From assembly GCF_000814765.1 (NCBI RefSeq), contig NZ_JWIC01000010.1, positions 196,001-260,000 on the forward strand: a stretch of DNA of 64,000 bases, written 5' to 3'. Numbering within the stretch: the stretch's first letter is position 1; the number at the start of each line of letters is the position of its first letter. Source of the DNA: Pseudoalteromonas luteoviolacea. GTDB taxonomy: Bacteria > Pseudomonadota > Gammaproteobacteria > Enterobacterales > Alteromonadaceae. Below, piece by piece: positions 53,001 to 62,225 of this stretch. Both the position numbers and the translations under genes were made by a program. The notes under the pieces were generated by a model. The model ran no database searches, was not told where the DNA came from, and was given only the letters and a program-made list of their open reading frames with translations.

Positions 53001-54833
53001 ATGAAACAACTCATACTTCCTTTACTGATTTCTACCCTTCTAGCTGGGTGTACTTTTGATGGTGAAGATGGTACCAATGGGATCAACGGCAAGGATGGAA
53101 GTAATGGCCAAACCGGAGAAGCAGGTACCCCTGGAGAAAAAGGGGACCAAGGCGAAGCTGGTAATAACGGAATAGATGGTAGCCATGGTATGGACACTTT
53201 CCAACAGCTCACTCCTTCCCTTGTTGGCCGAGCTGTACTCAATGCGCAAAGCCCAGAAGGAGCTGCAGAAATTGTCGCCTACCATGCACAAAACCAACGT
53301 ATCTTTGCACTAAACAGTTCTTCGTCTCCTGCAACCATAGAAATAATTGATATTGCACAGATGGACCCACAAACATTAACGCAAAATACTGAAGGGGTGG
53401 TAACAAATACCAACCTACAAAGTAACGCAAGTATTAATCTGAGCGAATTTGAAAGTGGTGATGCAAACAGCCTCGCTATCCATAATAATCTGCTTGCTGT
53501 GGCAATCGCTAAAGAAACCGGTCAATCCGGTAAAATCGCTTTTTTTGATATTTCTGCTGACCCAAAGTTTATTAAATCAGTGACTGTTGGCGACCTGCCA
53601 GATATGGTGACATTTAGCCCCGATGGCAAAAAAGTCGTCGTTGCAAACGAAGGGGAGCCTAAAAGCGACTACAGTATCGATCCAGAGGGTAGTATTGCCA
53701 TAATAGATATTAACGACACCCAAGTAGCCGATACCGCGACCATACTAAATTTCAACCAGTTTGACAGCCAATCTGCGGCACTAAAAGCACAAGGCGTCGT
53801 CTTTGCGAATCCAACAGGGCGCACAATTAAAGGCAACAGTATTAACACAACCGTCTCTATGGATCTTGAGCCTGAATACGTCACAATTAGCAAAGATAGT
53901 CGTTATGCTTATATTTCTTTGCAAGAAAATAATGCCATTGCAAAAGTTGACCTGTCAGACAATAGCTTATCTATACATGGCCTTGGTTTTAAAGACTGGG
54001 GGAATTGGACACTTGACGCCTCAGACAAAGATGATGCCATTAATTTTGCATCATACCCTGGGCTGTATGGTATGTATCAACCAGATACTATTTCAGCCTA
54101 TCAATGGCAAGGCGCCAACTTCATCATTTCGGCAAATGAGGGAGATGGGCGTGAATACTTCTTTGACTCTCCGGACGAGGCGACTTGCTTAGCTGATGGC
54201 GGACTCGAATTTGATAGCGATGATGGTTGCCTTGCATACACCGATGAAATCAGAGCCGAAGATTTAACGCTCAGCAATAACTTCGATTATTTAAACAATG
54301 ACGATCAAGACATTGGCCGATTAAAAGTGAGCACCGTATTGGGCGATTCTGACAACGACAATCAATATGAAGCGCTCTACACCTATGGAGCACGATCTTT
54401 CTCAATCTGGGATCATCATGGTCATAGAGTATATGACTCTGGTGACGACGTTGGGAAAATCACGGCCGCAATTCATGGTTCAGCGTTTAATAATGACGAA
54501 GACGAAAATAAAGGCGATACTCGTTCAGACGCCAAAGGCGCAGAGCCGGAAGCACTCACCATTGGTCAAATCAATAATCGTACCTATGCGTTCATTGGGT
54601 TAGAAAGAATGGGAGGCATACTAGTCTATGATGTCACCAACCCGTTCAACGTTACTATGAACACATACATGATAAACAGAGGTCTCGAAGCCGGTGCGCA
54701 GATCAGTGGAGACCTTGCCCCAGAAGGTATGGTGTTTATTGATCAAGCGCAAAGCCCTACGGGAGAAGCTTTGTTAGTTGTAGGTAATGAAATTTCTGGC
54801 AGCGTGTCAATTTGGTCGTTATCCAATAAATAA
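53001..54833 (+). CDS. Lipoprotein with collagen-like stalk and choice-of-anchor I domain
   Basis: The 610-residue protein has a lipobox LLAGC (lipidated Cys17) followed at once by about 14 Gly-X-Y triplets (residues 20-66, such as GTNGINGKDGSNGQTGEAG), a collagen-like segment. The rest (about 70-610) resembles the choice-of-anchor I/alkaline-phosphatase-like beta-propeller domain, with FSPDGKKVVVANEGEP, AYISLQENNAIAKVDL, DWGNWTLDASDKDD and SANEGDGREY blocks. Such proteins bind or cleave phosphate esters or metals in relatives, but activity is not established here. The stalk would hold the propeller away from the outer membrane. Monocistronic. Confidence 0.85.
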   Translation: MKQLILPLLISTLLAGCTFDGEDGTNGINGKDGSNGQTGEAGTPGEKGDQGEAGNNGIDGSHGMDTFQQLTPSLVGRAVLNAQSPEGAAEIVAYHAQNQRIFALNSSSSPATIEIIDIAQMDPQTLTQNTEGVVTNTNLQSNASINLSEFESGDANSLAIHNNLLAVAIAKETGQSGKIAFFDISADPKFIKSVTVGDLPDMVTFSPDGKKVVVANEGEPKSDYSIDPEGSIAIIDINDTQVADTATILNFNQFDSQSAALKAQGVVFANPTGRTIKGNSINTTVSMDLEPEYVTISKDSRYAYISLQENNAIAKVDLSDNSLSIHGLGFKDWGNWTLDASDKDDAINFASYPGLYGMYQPDTISAYQWQGANFIISANEGDGREYFFDSPDEATCLADGGLEFDSDDGCLAYTDEIRAEDLTLSNNFDYLNNDDQDIGRLKVSTVLGDSDNDNQYEALYTYGARSFSIWDHHGHRVYDSGDDVGKITAAIHGSAFNNDEDENKGDTRSDAKGAEPEALTIGQINNRTYAFIGLERMGGILVYDVTNPFNVTMNTYMINRGLEAGAQISGDLAPEGMVFIDQAQSPTGEALLVVGNEISGSVSIWSLSNK

Positions 54834-54902
54834 ACACCTTTGACATTTGGGCATCGCTGTCTACGATAAAGCTTGCATGATCCTAAACAATTGAGGGAAT
54901 AC

Positions 54903-55892
54903 ATGAAACGCATAGCAATTATCACCAGCGGCGGCGATGCGCCTGGAATGAATGCGGCAATACGTTCAATTGTATTGTCATGCCATGATGAAAATATCCA
55001 ATGTATCGGTTTTTACCATGGTTACAATGGTCTGTTAAATGATGAGTTTAGTTATCTATCGGTCGATTTGGTGGCACCTATAATCCAGCATGGCGGTACA
55101 ATTTTAAAAAGTGCACGCTGTAAGGAAATGCATCACGATGCTGGTCTTAAGCAAGTTGCGAATACACTAACAAAACACAAAATTGATGCCCTGATTGTTA
55201 TAGGCGGAGATGGTTCATTTCGGGGAATGATGGCATTACAAACTTATTGGTCGGGCAATCTCATTGGGATCCCTGCCACTATTGACAATGATCTTGCCTG
55301 CACTGACACAACCATAGGCTTTGCCAGTGCCATTCATACAGCAACACAAGCCATAGACAAAATTCGAGATACCGCTAATGCCTTTGAACGCGTTTTTATT
55401 GTCGAGGTTATGGGTAGACACAGTGGCCACATTGCTTTTCATGTCGGACTTGCCACAGGAGCGGAGGCAATCCTATCATTTGAAAATTGTAGTATGGAGA
55501 ATTTAGAACAGGTTAAAAATGGCTTAGTCACTCAGATCCAATCGCAAAAACAAGCTCATCAAAATGGATTTGTCATTGTACTTGCTGAAAACCTCTGGCC
55601 AAACGGGCCGTTAGGGTTGCAAAAAGACCTACAAGATACAGATAATATTGAAAGTGCGGTATGTGTGTTAGGCTATATACAGCGAGGTGGTAGTCCCTGC
55701 CCTGAGGATCGTATTTTAGCGACTGAGTTAGGCATTGAAGCGGTGAAGGCAGCCAAAGATAGTACTGGCGTCATGATCGGAAAAGTAGCAGGGCAAATCA
55801 CTCGCCACTGTATTATCAGAGCCACGGAACAAAACAAACCAGTAGACCAAGCATTACACTCGGCCTACCATCAAATTTGTTTAAACGCTTAA
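54903..55892 (+). CDS. pfkA: 6-phosphofructokinase
   Basis: Pfk phosphorylates fructose 6-phosphate, the committed step of glycolysis. I start at the ATG at 54903 (329 residues) because GAGGGA lies just before it and MKRIAIITSGGDAPGMN is the family start. GGDGSFRGM carries the Gly that favours ATP over PPi, PATIDND is the catalytic loop (usual ATP type is PGTIDND, PPi type PKTIDND), and MGRHSGHIA and GYIQRGGSPCPEDR follow. The Ala in the loop is slightly unusual but lacks the Lys of PPi enzymes. Six bases separate it from the end of convergent nhaD. Confidence 0.94.
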   Translation: MKRIAIITSGGDAPGMNAAIRSIVLSCHDENIQCIGFYHGYNGLLNDEFSYLSVDLVAPIIQHGGTILKSARCKEMHHDAGLKQVANTLTKHKIDALIVIGGDGSFRGMMALQTYWSGNLIGIPATIDNDLACTDTTIGFASAIHTATQAIDKIRDTANAFERVFIVEVMGRHSGHIAFHVGLATGAEAILSFENCSMENLEQVKNGLVTQIQSQKQAHQNGFVIVLAENLWPNGPLGLQKDLQDTDNIESAVCVLGYIQRGGSPCPEDRILATELGIEAVKAAKDSTGVMIGKVAGQITRHCIIRATEQNKPVDQALHSAYHQICLNA

Positions 55893-55898
55893 AGCAGA

Positions 55899-57344
55899 TT
55901 AGCCATAAATAGTAAATAAATCTGCGTTCAACCACAAGTGAACGGCGATACTCGCTGCATACCCCAACGCTATAACAGGTGTCCATTTAAGGTGCCCGAA
56001 AAAAGTATAGTTCCCTCTTGCTTGCCCCATCAAGGCCACCCCTGCCGCTGAGCCGATTGAAAGTAAACTGCCGCCTACCCCAGCTGTCAACGTGATCAAT
56101 AGCCACTGGCCATGAGACATTTCTGGTTGCATCGACAGCACAGCAAACATAACGGGTATATTATCAATCACAGCTGAAATCACCCCTAAGAATACATTTG
56201 CGCTCGTGGTGGACCAACCGCCATACAACACGTGTGACATCAAATTCAGATAGCCCAAAAATCCAAGGCCGCCAACACACATCACAATGCCATAAAAGAA
56301 TAATAGAGTGTCCCACTCCGCTCTTGAAACCTTACTAAAAACATCAAATGGTATGACACTACCAAGCTTTTGTAAGCGCTCTTTATCCCCTTCCCGCTCT
56401 GCCATTGCCATTTTCCGAGCCAATGAACCAGGTAATGTCACTCTTAAGAAATAGCCAAAAAATTGTAAATACCCCAATCCCATCATCATGCCAAGTACCG
56501 GTGGTAAGTGTAGTAAACTATGACACATAACGGCTGTTGCAACAGTCAGTAAAAACAGCGTTAAAATACGCAGCGCACCGCGCTTTAACTCCACGCTTTC
56601 ACAACTGGCCGCTGGCTTTTTATTGGCAACAAAAAAGCTCATAATGGCCGCAGGTACCACATAGTTCGCAATAGACGGTATTAACAATACAAAAAACTCA
56701 TTAAACTTCACCATTCCAGCCTGCCAAACCATCAACGTCGTAATATCACCGAAAGGACTAAAAGCACCTCCAGCATTTGCAGCAACAACGATATTAATAC
56801 AGCTCAAATTAATAAACTTTTTGTCCCCTTCCGCAACTTTCATAACAACGGCACACATTAATAAGGCAGTCGTCAGATTGTCAGCAATTGGAGAAATAAA
56901 AAATGACAAAAACCCAGTCAACCAAAAGAGGGTCTTATAATTAAACTCCTTTCTCACCATCCAAGCCCGCAGTGCATCAAACAATCTACGCTCTTCCAGT
57001 GCATTGATATAAGTCATCGCCACCAGCAAAAATAACATCAATTCGGCAAATTCAAGCAAGTTGTGACGAAACGCATGCTCTGTCGCATCAGGCATGCCCT
57101 GCTCAATATAAAACGCGCCAATTAAAATCCATATCAAACCTGCCGCAACCAAGACAGGCTTAGACTTTCGCATATGTAATTTTTCTTCGAGCATGACGAG
57201 TGTGTATGCGACTACAAAAATAGCAATACATACAAATCCCAGTGTATTAGTGGTCAAATCAAGTTGAGTGGTGGAAGCAAACGCTGGAAAGCTCATCCCC
57301 AGCAAACAGAACAACAGCAGGCAACTGTTCCCTACAAGTTTCAT
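55899..57344 (-). CDS. nhaD: Na+/H+ antiporter NhaD
   Basis: The 481-residue membrane protein has about 12-13 helices and the NhaD/ion-transporter (IT) family features: FISPIADNLTTALLMCAVVM, IVVAANAGGAFSPFGDITTLMVWQ, AVIDNIPVMFAVLSM and TAGVGGSLLSIGSAAGVALMG, two repeats each with a D-N pair in a broken helix. NhaD exports sodium or lithium for protons and works best at alkaline pH in marine and halophilic bacteria. An N-terminal hydrophobic stretch could be a cleaved signal. It lies next to the DUF368 gene on the same strand with 280 bases between. Confidence 0.93.
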   Translation of the reverse strand: MKLVGNSCLLLFCLLGMSFPAFASTTQLDLTTNTLGFVCIAIFVVAYTLVMLEEKLHMRKSKPVLVAAGLIWILIGAFYIEQGMPDATEHAFRHNLLEFAELMLFLLVAMTYINALEERRLFDALRAWMVRKEFNYKTLFWLTGFLSFFISPIADNLTTALLMCAVVMKVAEGDKKFINLSCINIVVAANAGGAFSPFGDITTLMVWQAGMVKFNEFFVLLIPSIANYVVPAAIMSFFVANKKPAASCESVELKRGALRILTLFLLTVATAVMCHSLLHLPPVLGMMMGLGYLQFFGYFLRVTLPGSLARKMAMAEREGDKERLQKLGSVIPFDVFSKVSRAEWDTLLFFYGIVMCVGGLGFLGYLNLMSHVLYGGWSTTSANVFLGVISAVIDNIPVMFAVLSMQPEMSHGQWLLITLTAGVGGSLLSIGSAAGVALMGQARGNYTFFGHLKWTPVIALGYAASIAVHLWLNADLFTIYG

Positions 57345-57624
57345 TTCAAGGTGTTTCCTTGTCTAGTGAGTACATCTCCGCCAGAAAGTAACACACTTTT
57401 TACACTTGCGACATTGTACTCTAGTCTAATTTTACAGCTAATTTACGAAATCACAGGTTAAAGCATGACATTTTGTCATGAACTTTATGATAGACAGCAA
57501 ATATGATGGTTTTGTTACTTAACCTTTATTGCGGGATTCAAAATTCATACGATACAACTCAGGAAAGCGCAAATGCGGTAAGCCTGCACACGACTGATCA
57601 ACGGCTCAGAAGTGTGCACCCTTT

Positions 57625-58563
57625 TTATTCTTGATGGCTAAGTTTATCCAATGCAAGAATTAACACTAACCCAAATATTGCAAGCGCAATACAAATGGCT
57701 AACTGAGCGTCTTGACCCGTAAGTTGGGTGAACTCCATAGGAGAAATATTTTTTTGCATCAGTGGCTTTTCTATTCCGCTTGAATTTACATAAGTAGAGA
57801 CCACTTTTTTCCATGGCCACAGCATATTCAGTGAACCGACTAAAAAACCAGCTAACAATGCAAATGTGACTTGCTCATAGCGCGCTAACAACCATGACAA
57901 GAACCGTGAAAATACCATTAGCCCACATATGCACCCTAACAGGAATAATCCAATCAAGAAAACGTCACGATCATTGAGGGCAGTCAGTACATGCCCATAC
58001 ATGCCTAATAGCAACAGGATAAAACTACCAGAAATACCCGGCAGTATCATTGCGCAAATTGCGATGCTACCAGCAATGAAATAAAACCATGGTTGTGCTT
58101 GCGCTTCAGCAGGGCTCAAGGAGGTAATCATCACGGCAACAGCCACTCCAACTAAGCAACTCACAATATGTTGCATCTGCCACCGCTCTACTTGCTTAGC
58201 GATATACACAAATGACGCAATGATCAAGCCAAAGAAGAATGACCAAACAAAGGTCTGATGATTTTCCAGTAAATAAGCAATGATCTTGGATAAAGAAAGA
58301 GCACTTGTAAATAAACCACCGAACACTGCAAGTAAAAAGTTACCATCAATATGTGACCAAGCGTCCTTAATTTGACCTTTTAAAACCATTTTTAAAACTG
58401 CAACATCAACACTTTTTATCGCAGCTAATAGTCGAGCATAGATACCTGTAATAAAAGCTACCGTACCGCCAGATACCCCAGGCACCAAATCCGCAGCTCC
58501 CATTCCTGCACCTTTAAAAAACAACCAAATGTAATCACGTTTACTGTCCGCTCTATTAGACAC
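57625..58563 (-). CDS. DUF368 (PopT-like) undecaprenyl phosphate translocase
   Basis: The 312-residue polytopic protein has the DUF368 signature GAGMGAADLVPGVSGGTVAFITGIY near the start and a second copy-like AICAMILPGISGSFILLLLGMYG at about 165-190, consistent with an inverted repeat. DUF368 proteins (PopT of Vibrio cholerae) are known to return undecaprenyl phosphate to the cytoplasmic face after wall or capsule synthesis, and matter at alkaline pH. That role would serve peptidoglycan and envelope glycans here. A neighbour of nhaD in the same direction. Confidence 0.88.
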   Translation of the reverse strand: MSNRADSKRDYIWLFFKGAGMGAADLVPGVSGGTVAFITGIYARLLAAIKSVDVAVLKMVLKGQIKDAWSHIDGNFLLAVFGGLFTSALSLSKIIAYLLENHQTFVWSFFFGLIIASFVYIAKQVERWQMQHIVSCLVGVAVAVMITSLSPAEAQAQPWFYFIAGSIAICAMILPGISGSFILLLLGMYGHVLTALNDRDVFLIGLFLLGCICGLMVFSRFLSWLLARYEQVTFALLAGFLVGSLNMLWPWKKVVSTYVNSSGIEKPLMQKNISPMEFTQLTGQDAQLAICIALAIFGLVLILALDKLSHQE

Positions 58564-58684
58564 CAGCTAATCTCCATTTCTTTTTATCGGCTTAGTGTAT
58601 CAAATTACAAAATTAAAATACTAAAGCTCATTGCTTTTTAGCCGATACTAAAGACAATTATCGGCCTGCAAATCTTTCGATGTT

Positions 58685-59548
58685 ATGAGAAAACAGACTT
58701 TTTTAACTTTGCTACTTGGCATTTGTACTCTAATTGCTCTTCAAAGTCCGAGTATGGCCGCTGAACATATTGCTCCGATACCCAAAACCAAGCTTATTGA
58801 GTCTGATCTCGGTTATTACCTATCCAGTGATTCCTTTGTCACCATCAAAGACGATGAGCGAGAGATCCCAGTATTATTCTCCGAATATATGAGCGGCAGT
58901 AAGCGTGGCATTATTGTGATGCTACCAGGTATAGAACAATCGCCACTACAGGGAAATGGATTAAGCTTTCTAAGAGAGGCCCTGAATGACGATGGCTATG
59001 ATACCTATGTGATACCTTCACCTCACTTCGATCTCAACGCAAGCCTGATCCAAGACGGTATCGTTGAGAGTCAACCAAAATCAAAACAAAAAATGGCTAT
59101 TTCACCTATCAGTGAATCTGCACTCAATGAGTATAAGCTTGAGTTAGTTGCCCGCTTCGATGCGCTTTACAAAACGCTCGCATTGCGTGAACATGAGCAC
59201 ATTGCCATTGTCGCGTTTGGTAACAGTGCAGGCTTATTTGCAGAGCACCTAGCAACACTGCCTAAAATACGAATTGATGCTTTGATAACCGTCAGTGCTC
59301 AACTGGCTAATCCAAACAGAAACAAGCACCTCGCGGCAAGTTTGTCACTTGTCAGCCCGGCGCTACTTGACGTGTTTTATTCATATGACAACCCAGCCGT
59401 GCTTCATACCATAAAAGACAGACGCCGCTGGGCAAAAAGAAACAGTAAATATGATTATCGCCAAAGAGAGTTATTTGGCCAAAACTCTCAAATGCATCAG
59501 CAACATCGATTGCAAAAAGAACTATCTGGGTTTTTGAGACAATTATAA
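58685..59548 (+). CDS. DUF3530 family exported protein (alpha/beta-hydrolase-like)
   Basis: The 287-residue protein has a signal peptide (about 1-25, SMA-AEH). It resembles DUF3530: YLSSDSFVTIKDDEREIPVLFSEY, RGIIVMLPGIEQSPLQGNGL and, at about 175, IAIVAFGNSAGLFAEHLA, where GNSAG is close to the nucleophile elbow of alpha/beta hydrolases. That Ser and the later H....LIT... part may form a catalytic site, so an esterase role is possible but not shown. Transcribed alone, convergent with djlA. Confidence 0.8.
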   Translation: MRKQTFLTLLLGICTLIALQSPSMAAEHIAPIPKTKLIESDLGYYLSSDSFVTIKDDEREIPVLFSEYMSGSKRGIIVMLPGIEQSPLQGNGLSFLREALNDDGYDTYVIPSPHFDLNASLIQDGIVESQPKSKQKMAISPISESALNEYKLELVARFDALYKTLALREHEHIAIVAFGNSAGLFAEHLATLPKIRIDALITVSAQLANPNRNKHLAASLSLVSPALLDVFYSYDNPAVLHTIKDRRRWAKRNSKYDYRQRELFGQNSQMHQQHRLQKELSGFLRQL

Positions 59549-59552
59549 AACA

Positions 59553-60425
59553 CTATTTTTTTAGTGCTTCATAGGCAGCTTGAATACTCTGCGATTTCGC
59601 TTTCGCAACTTCCATCATATGTTCAGGTAAACCTTGCGAGACTAGTTTGTCTGGGTGATGTTGAGCCATTAACTTGCGATAAGCGCGTTTAATTTCTTTT
59701 TCACTTGCCCCATGATCTAGCCCTAACACGGCCAAAGCTTGATGCCTCGAAATCTCTGGTTCAGGGGATGAATAGTTGCGACTCGATTGCTGATAGTCAT
59801 GGTGCCCACTTTGATGAGACTGGTGATTGCGTTGTTGAGACTGCCATTGAGCACGCTGTTGACGAAATTTGAACTCAGCCTGATAACGTTTTAAAACAAA
59901 ATTAAAATGTTTAGCACCAATCCCCAGGTATTTACTTACTAACTTTAAAAGCTCCAATTCTTTTGAAGATAAATGGCCATCTGAAAATGCCATTTGGATT
60001 TGAATCTCTAAAAAGAGCTGCAATAGGTCATATCGCCTTGCAAAGGCCTCTTTAAAATCTCCAACACACTCTTTGATAGAAAAGTCGCTATGCTTACCCG
60101 AGTTAAACGCACTTTGCGCCTCCCTCCTATCATCGCCATGCAGTGCCATGTCATCCATAAACGCAGACGCTGCTTGAATGTGCACCTCACTGACTCTGCC
60201 ATTAGATTTTGCAATATGACCCATGACAGCAAAGCAACTAGAGAAAAATAAAGCTTGGCGTTCATTCAAGTCATCCCCCTTAAAAAAGCCTTGAAAGCCA
60301 CCCGCTTTATCAAAATCCTGCTTTAAGCTTTTATCAAATAAATGGCCTAAGTAGCCTCCCAATATTGCACCTAGCCACTTACCAAATAAAAAGCCGAAGC
60401 CAGCCCCGAGTATTTTACCCCACAT
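59553..60425 (-). CDS. djlA: Co-chaperone DjlA
   Basis: DjlA is an inner-membrane DnaJ-type co-chaperone that activates DnaK and influences envelope stress and capsule genes in enterobacteria. I start at the ATG at 60425 (290 residues) since MWGKILGAGFGFLFGKWLGA is its usual N-terminal membrane dimer helix. A TerB-like domain follows (about 50-185, AVMGHIAKSNGRVSEVHIQAASAFMD), then a Gln/His linker, and a C-terminal J domain (about 222-290) with the HPD motif in MAQHHPDKL. It overlaps the end of murU by 11 bases and is likely co-transcribed with amgK-murU. Confidence 0.93.
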   Translation of the reverse strand: MWGKILGAGFGFLFGKWLGAILGGYLGHLFDKSLKQDFDKAGGFQGFFKGDDLNERQALFFSSCFAVMGHIAKSNGRVSEVHIQAASAFMDDMALHGDDRREAQSAFNSGKHSDFSIKECVGDFKEAFARRYDLLQLFLEIQIQMAFSDGHLSSKELELLKLVSKYLGIGAKHFNFVLKRYQAEFKFRQQRAQWQSQQRNHQSHQSGHHDYQQSSRNYSSPEPEISRHQALAVLGLDHGASEKEIKRAYRKLMAQHHPDKLVSQGLPEHMMEVAKAKSQSIQAAYEALKK

Positions 60426-61092
60426 GAGTCGCCTCCATAGCAGCATTTATCGCTTTGAGTCGTTCAGGTGTCCCAATATCATGCCATTGACCTAAATAAA
60501 GCTCACTAGAGAGCATCTGTTCACTTATCGCATTTCTTAGCATTGGACCTAACGGTACTTTGGACACTGGAACATCTTTAAAAAAATCTTTATGGTAAAG
60601 ACCAATACCGGAAAACGTGTAAGTTTCTTCATTAAGCGGTTGATGTGTCAAACAAAAGTCACCATCAGGGTGATGAGGTGGGTTCTCAACAAGCACAATA
60701 TGTGCCTCCCCTGGCATAAGTTGGAGTTGCATCAAGGCATGTACGTCATAGTCAGTAAAAATATCTCCGTTTATCACGATAAATACGTCATGGTCTTCGC
60801 ATAAACTGGGCAGCGCCTGAGCAATACCGCCGGCAGTTTCAAGACCTCCGTCACATTCGTAGCTATACTCAATCTGCATGCCCCACTGATGACCATCACC
60901 AAAATATTGCTCAATTTTCTCACCTTGCCATGCCAGGTTAATCACTACTTGTTGAACACCTGCCAACTTCAGTCGCTCGAGGTGATAAGCGAGTAAAGGT
61001 TTACCTGCAACTTCAAGCATCGGTTTAGGCATATGCGCTGTCAACGGCATCATACGCTGACCACGACCGGCAGCTAAGATCATTGCTTTCAT
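60415..61092 (-). CDS. murU: N-acetylmuramate alpha-1-phosphate uridylyltransferase
   Basis: MurU converts MurNAc-1-phosphate and UTP into UDP-MurNAc, part of a peptidoglycan-recycling route that bypasses MurA and fosfomycin. The ATG at 61092 (225 residues) overlaps the amgK stop (ATGA), so I use it over an upstream start. MKAMILAAGRGQRMMPLTAH is the nucleotidyltransferase signature, followed by PKPMLEVAGKPLLAYHLERL, VINGDIFTDYDVHAL and GIGLYHKDFF. The neighbour amgK makes its substrate, which confirms the assignment. Confidence 0.94.
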   Translation of the reverse strand: MKAMILAAGRGQRMMPLTAHMPKPMLEVAGKPLLAYHLERLKLAGVQQVVINLAWQGEKIEQYFGDGHQWGMQIEYSYECDGGLETAGGIAQALPSLCEDHDVFIVINGDIFTDYDVHALMQLQLMPGEAHIVLVENPPHHPDGDFCLTHQPLNEETYTFSGIGLYHKDFFKDVPVSKVPLGPMLRNAISEQMLSSELYLGQWHDIGTPERLKAINAAMEATHVG

Positions 61093-62129
61093 AACGACTC
61101 TGCTAATTTTGCTTCTATCATAGGTATTATCTCGGAATGCAGCCAAGTTGCAAGCCATTGAAACTCAGGGTACATCTGCGCGGTCTCAGTAATATATTCT
61201 AAGGTTGGTAATATATTGGGAAGATATCCAGGTTTTCCATCTCTCAAATACAACCGAGCAAAAATGCCTGCCGCTTTTAAATGCCGCTGCATGCCCGTAA
61301 AATTAAAGTACTCAATGTACTGTTCATAGCCCATTTCACGTAATAAGCCAGCATCAGATAACTGACGATAGCTCTCTTGTCTTAAGCGCTGAAATTGCCC
61401 CGGAGGTAATTTGATATAACAATCTTTTAATAGAGATACCGCGTCGTAACACACTGGCCCAACTACTGCATCTTGATAATCAATTAACCTCCCTGCTGCT
61501 TCACAATACATTACATTGCGACTGTGAAAATCACGGTGCATTACCACTTGAGGTTGCGCTAGCATAGACTCTGTTAACGAAGTCGTCAGCTTTTGCCACT
61601 GCGACTCAAAATCACTTGTACTTGAATAACCGAGCCACTGTCCAAGCAACCAAACTTTAAATATTTCCATTTCTTGAGTAATAAAAGCTGCATCATATGC
61701 ATTCATCCACCTAGATGGGCGGAGCATTGCAATTTTAGGTAACCACGTTAACAGAGCTTGATAATGTTGATCGCCTCCTTGTTGAGCGACAATATCAGCC
61801 AAATGCACTGAGCCGAGATCTTCAAGCAGCACAAAGCCGTTATCGACATCAAACGCAATCACTTCCGGCACAGCTAAACCGCCTTCAGCAAATTCTTGAT
61901 TTAGATGTACAAATGCTTCAATTGACCCTTTTTCAGGTGGCACATCCATTAAAATATACTTGGTCAATTTAGTTTGGACACGAAAATAGGACCTAAAGCT
62001 GGCATCACCAGTAATCGCGTCGATGCTAATATCACCAAAATCACCTGTAAGTCGCTCAATTTGCGTCTCTATAAATCGCACTCTGATTTTCGCTCTTTGT
62101 AATTCAATTTCAGGAGTTAAACTCACCAT
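61089..62129 (-). CDS. amgK: N-acetylmuramate/N-acetylglucosamine anomeric kinase
   Basis: AmgK phosphorylates the anomeric hydroxyl of MurNAc (and GlcNAc) during peptidoglycan recycling. The 346 residues have the phosphotransferase fold of the APH family: GDASFRSYFRV near the start, LMDVPPEKG, VLLEDLGS hinge, VVMHRDFHSRNVMYC with the catalytic Asp (HRDFHSRN) and RLIDYQDAVVGPVCYDAVSLL for metal binding. Its stop overlaps murU by four bases. It is transcribed away from lptD, with under 100 bases between starts. Start choice at 62129 rests on the length of relatives. Confidence 0.93.
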   Translation of the reverse strand: MVSLTPEIELQRAKIRVRFIETQIERLTGDFGDISIDAITGDASFRSYFRVQTKLTKYILMDVPPEKGSIEAFVHLNQEFAEGGLAVPEVIAFDVDNGFVLLEDLGSVHLADIVAQQGGDQHYQALLTWLPKIAMLRPSRWMNAYDAAFITQEMEIFKVWLLGQWLGYSSTSDFESQWQKLTTSLTESMLAQPQVVMHRDFHSRNVMYCEAAGRLIDYQDAVVGPVCYDAVSLLKDCYIKLPPGQFQRLRQESYRQLSDAGLLREMGYEQYIEYFNFTGMQRHLKAAGIFARLYLRDGKPGYLPNILPTLEYITETAQMYPEFQWLATWLHSEIIPMIEAKLAESL

Positions 62130-62225
62130 ATTTTCACCAATTACTGATCTTAATTACTGTATTTAGCACTATTTTCATTTATCATGTCTGGCTCAAACGT
62201 GGTGTTAGGTAGACAAGGTCGATAA

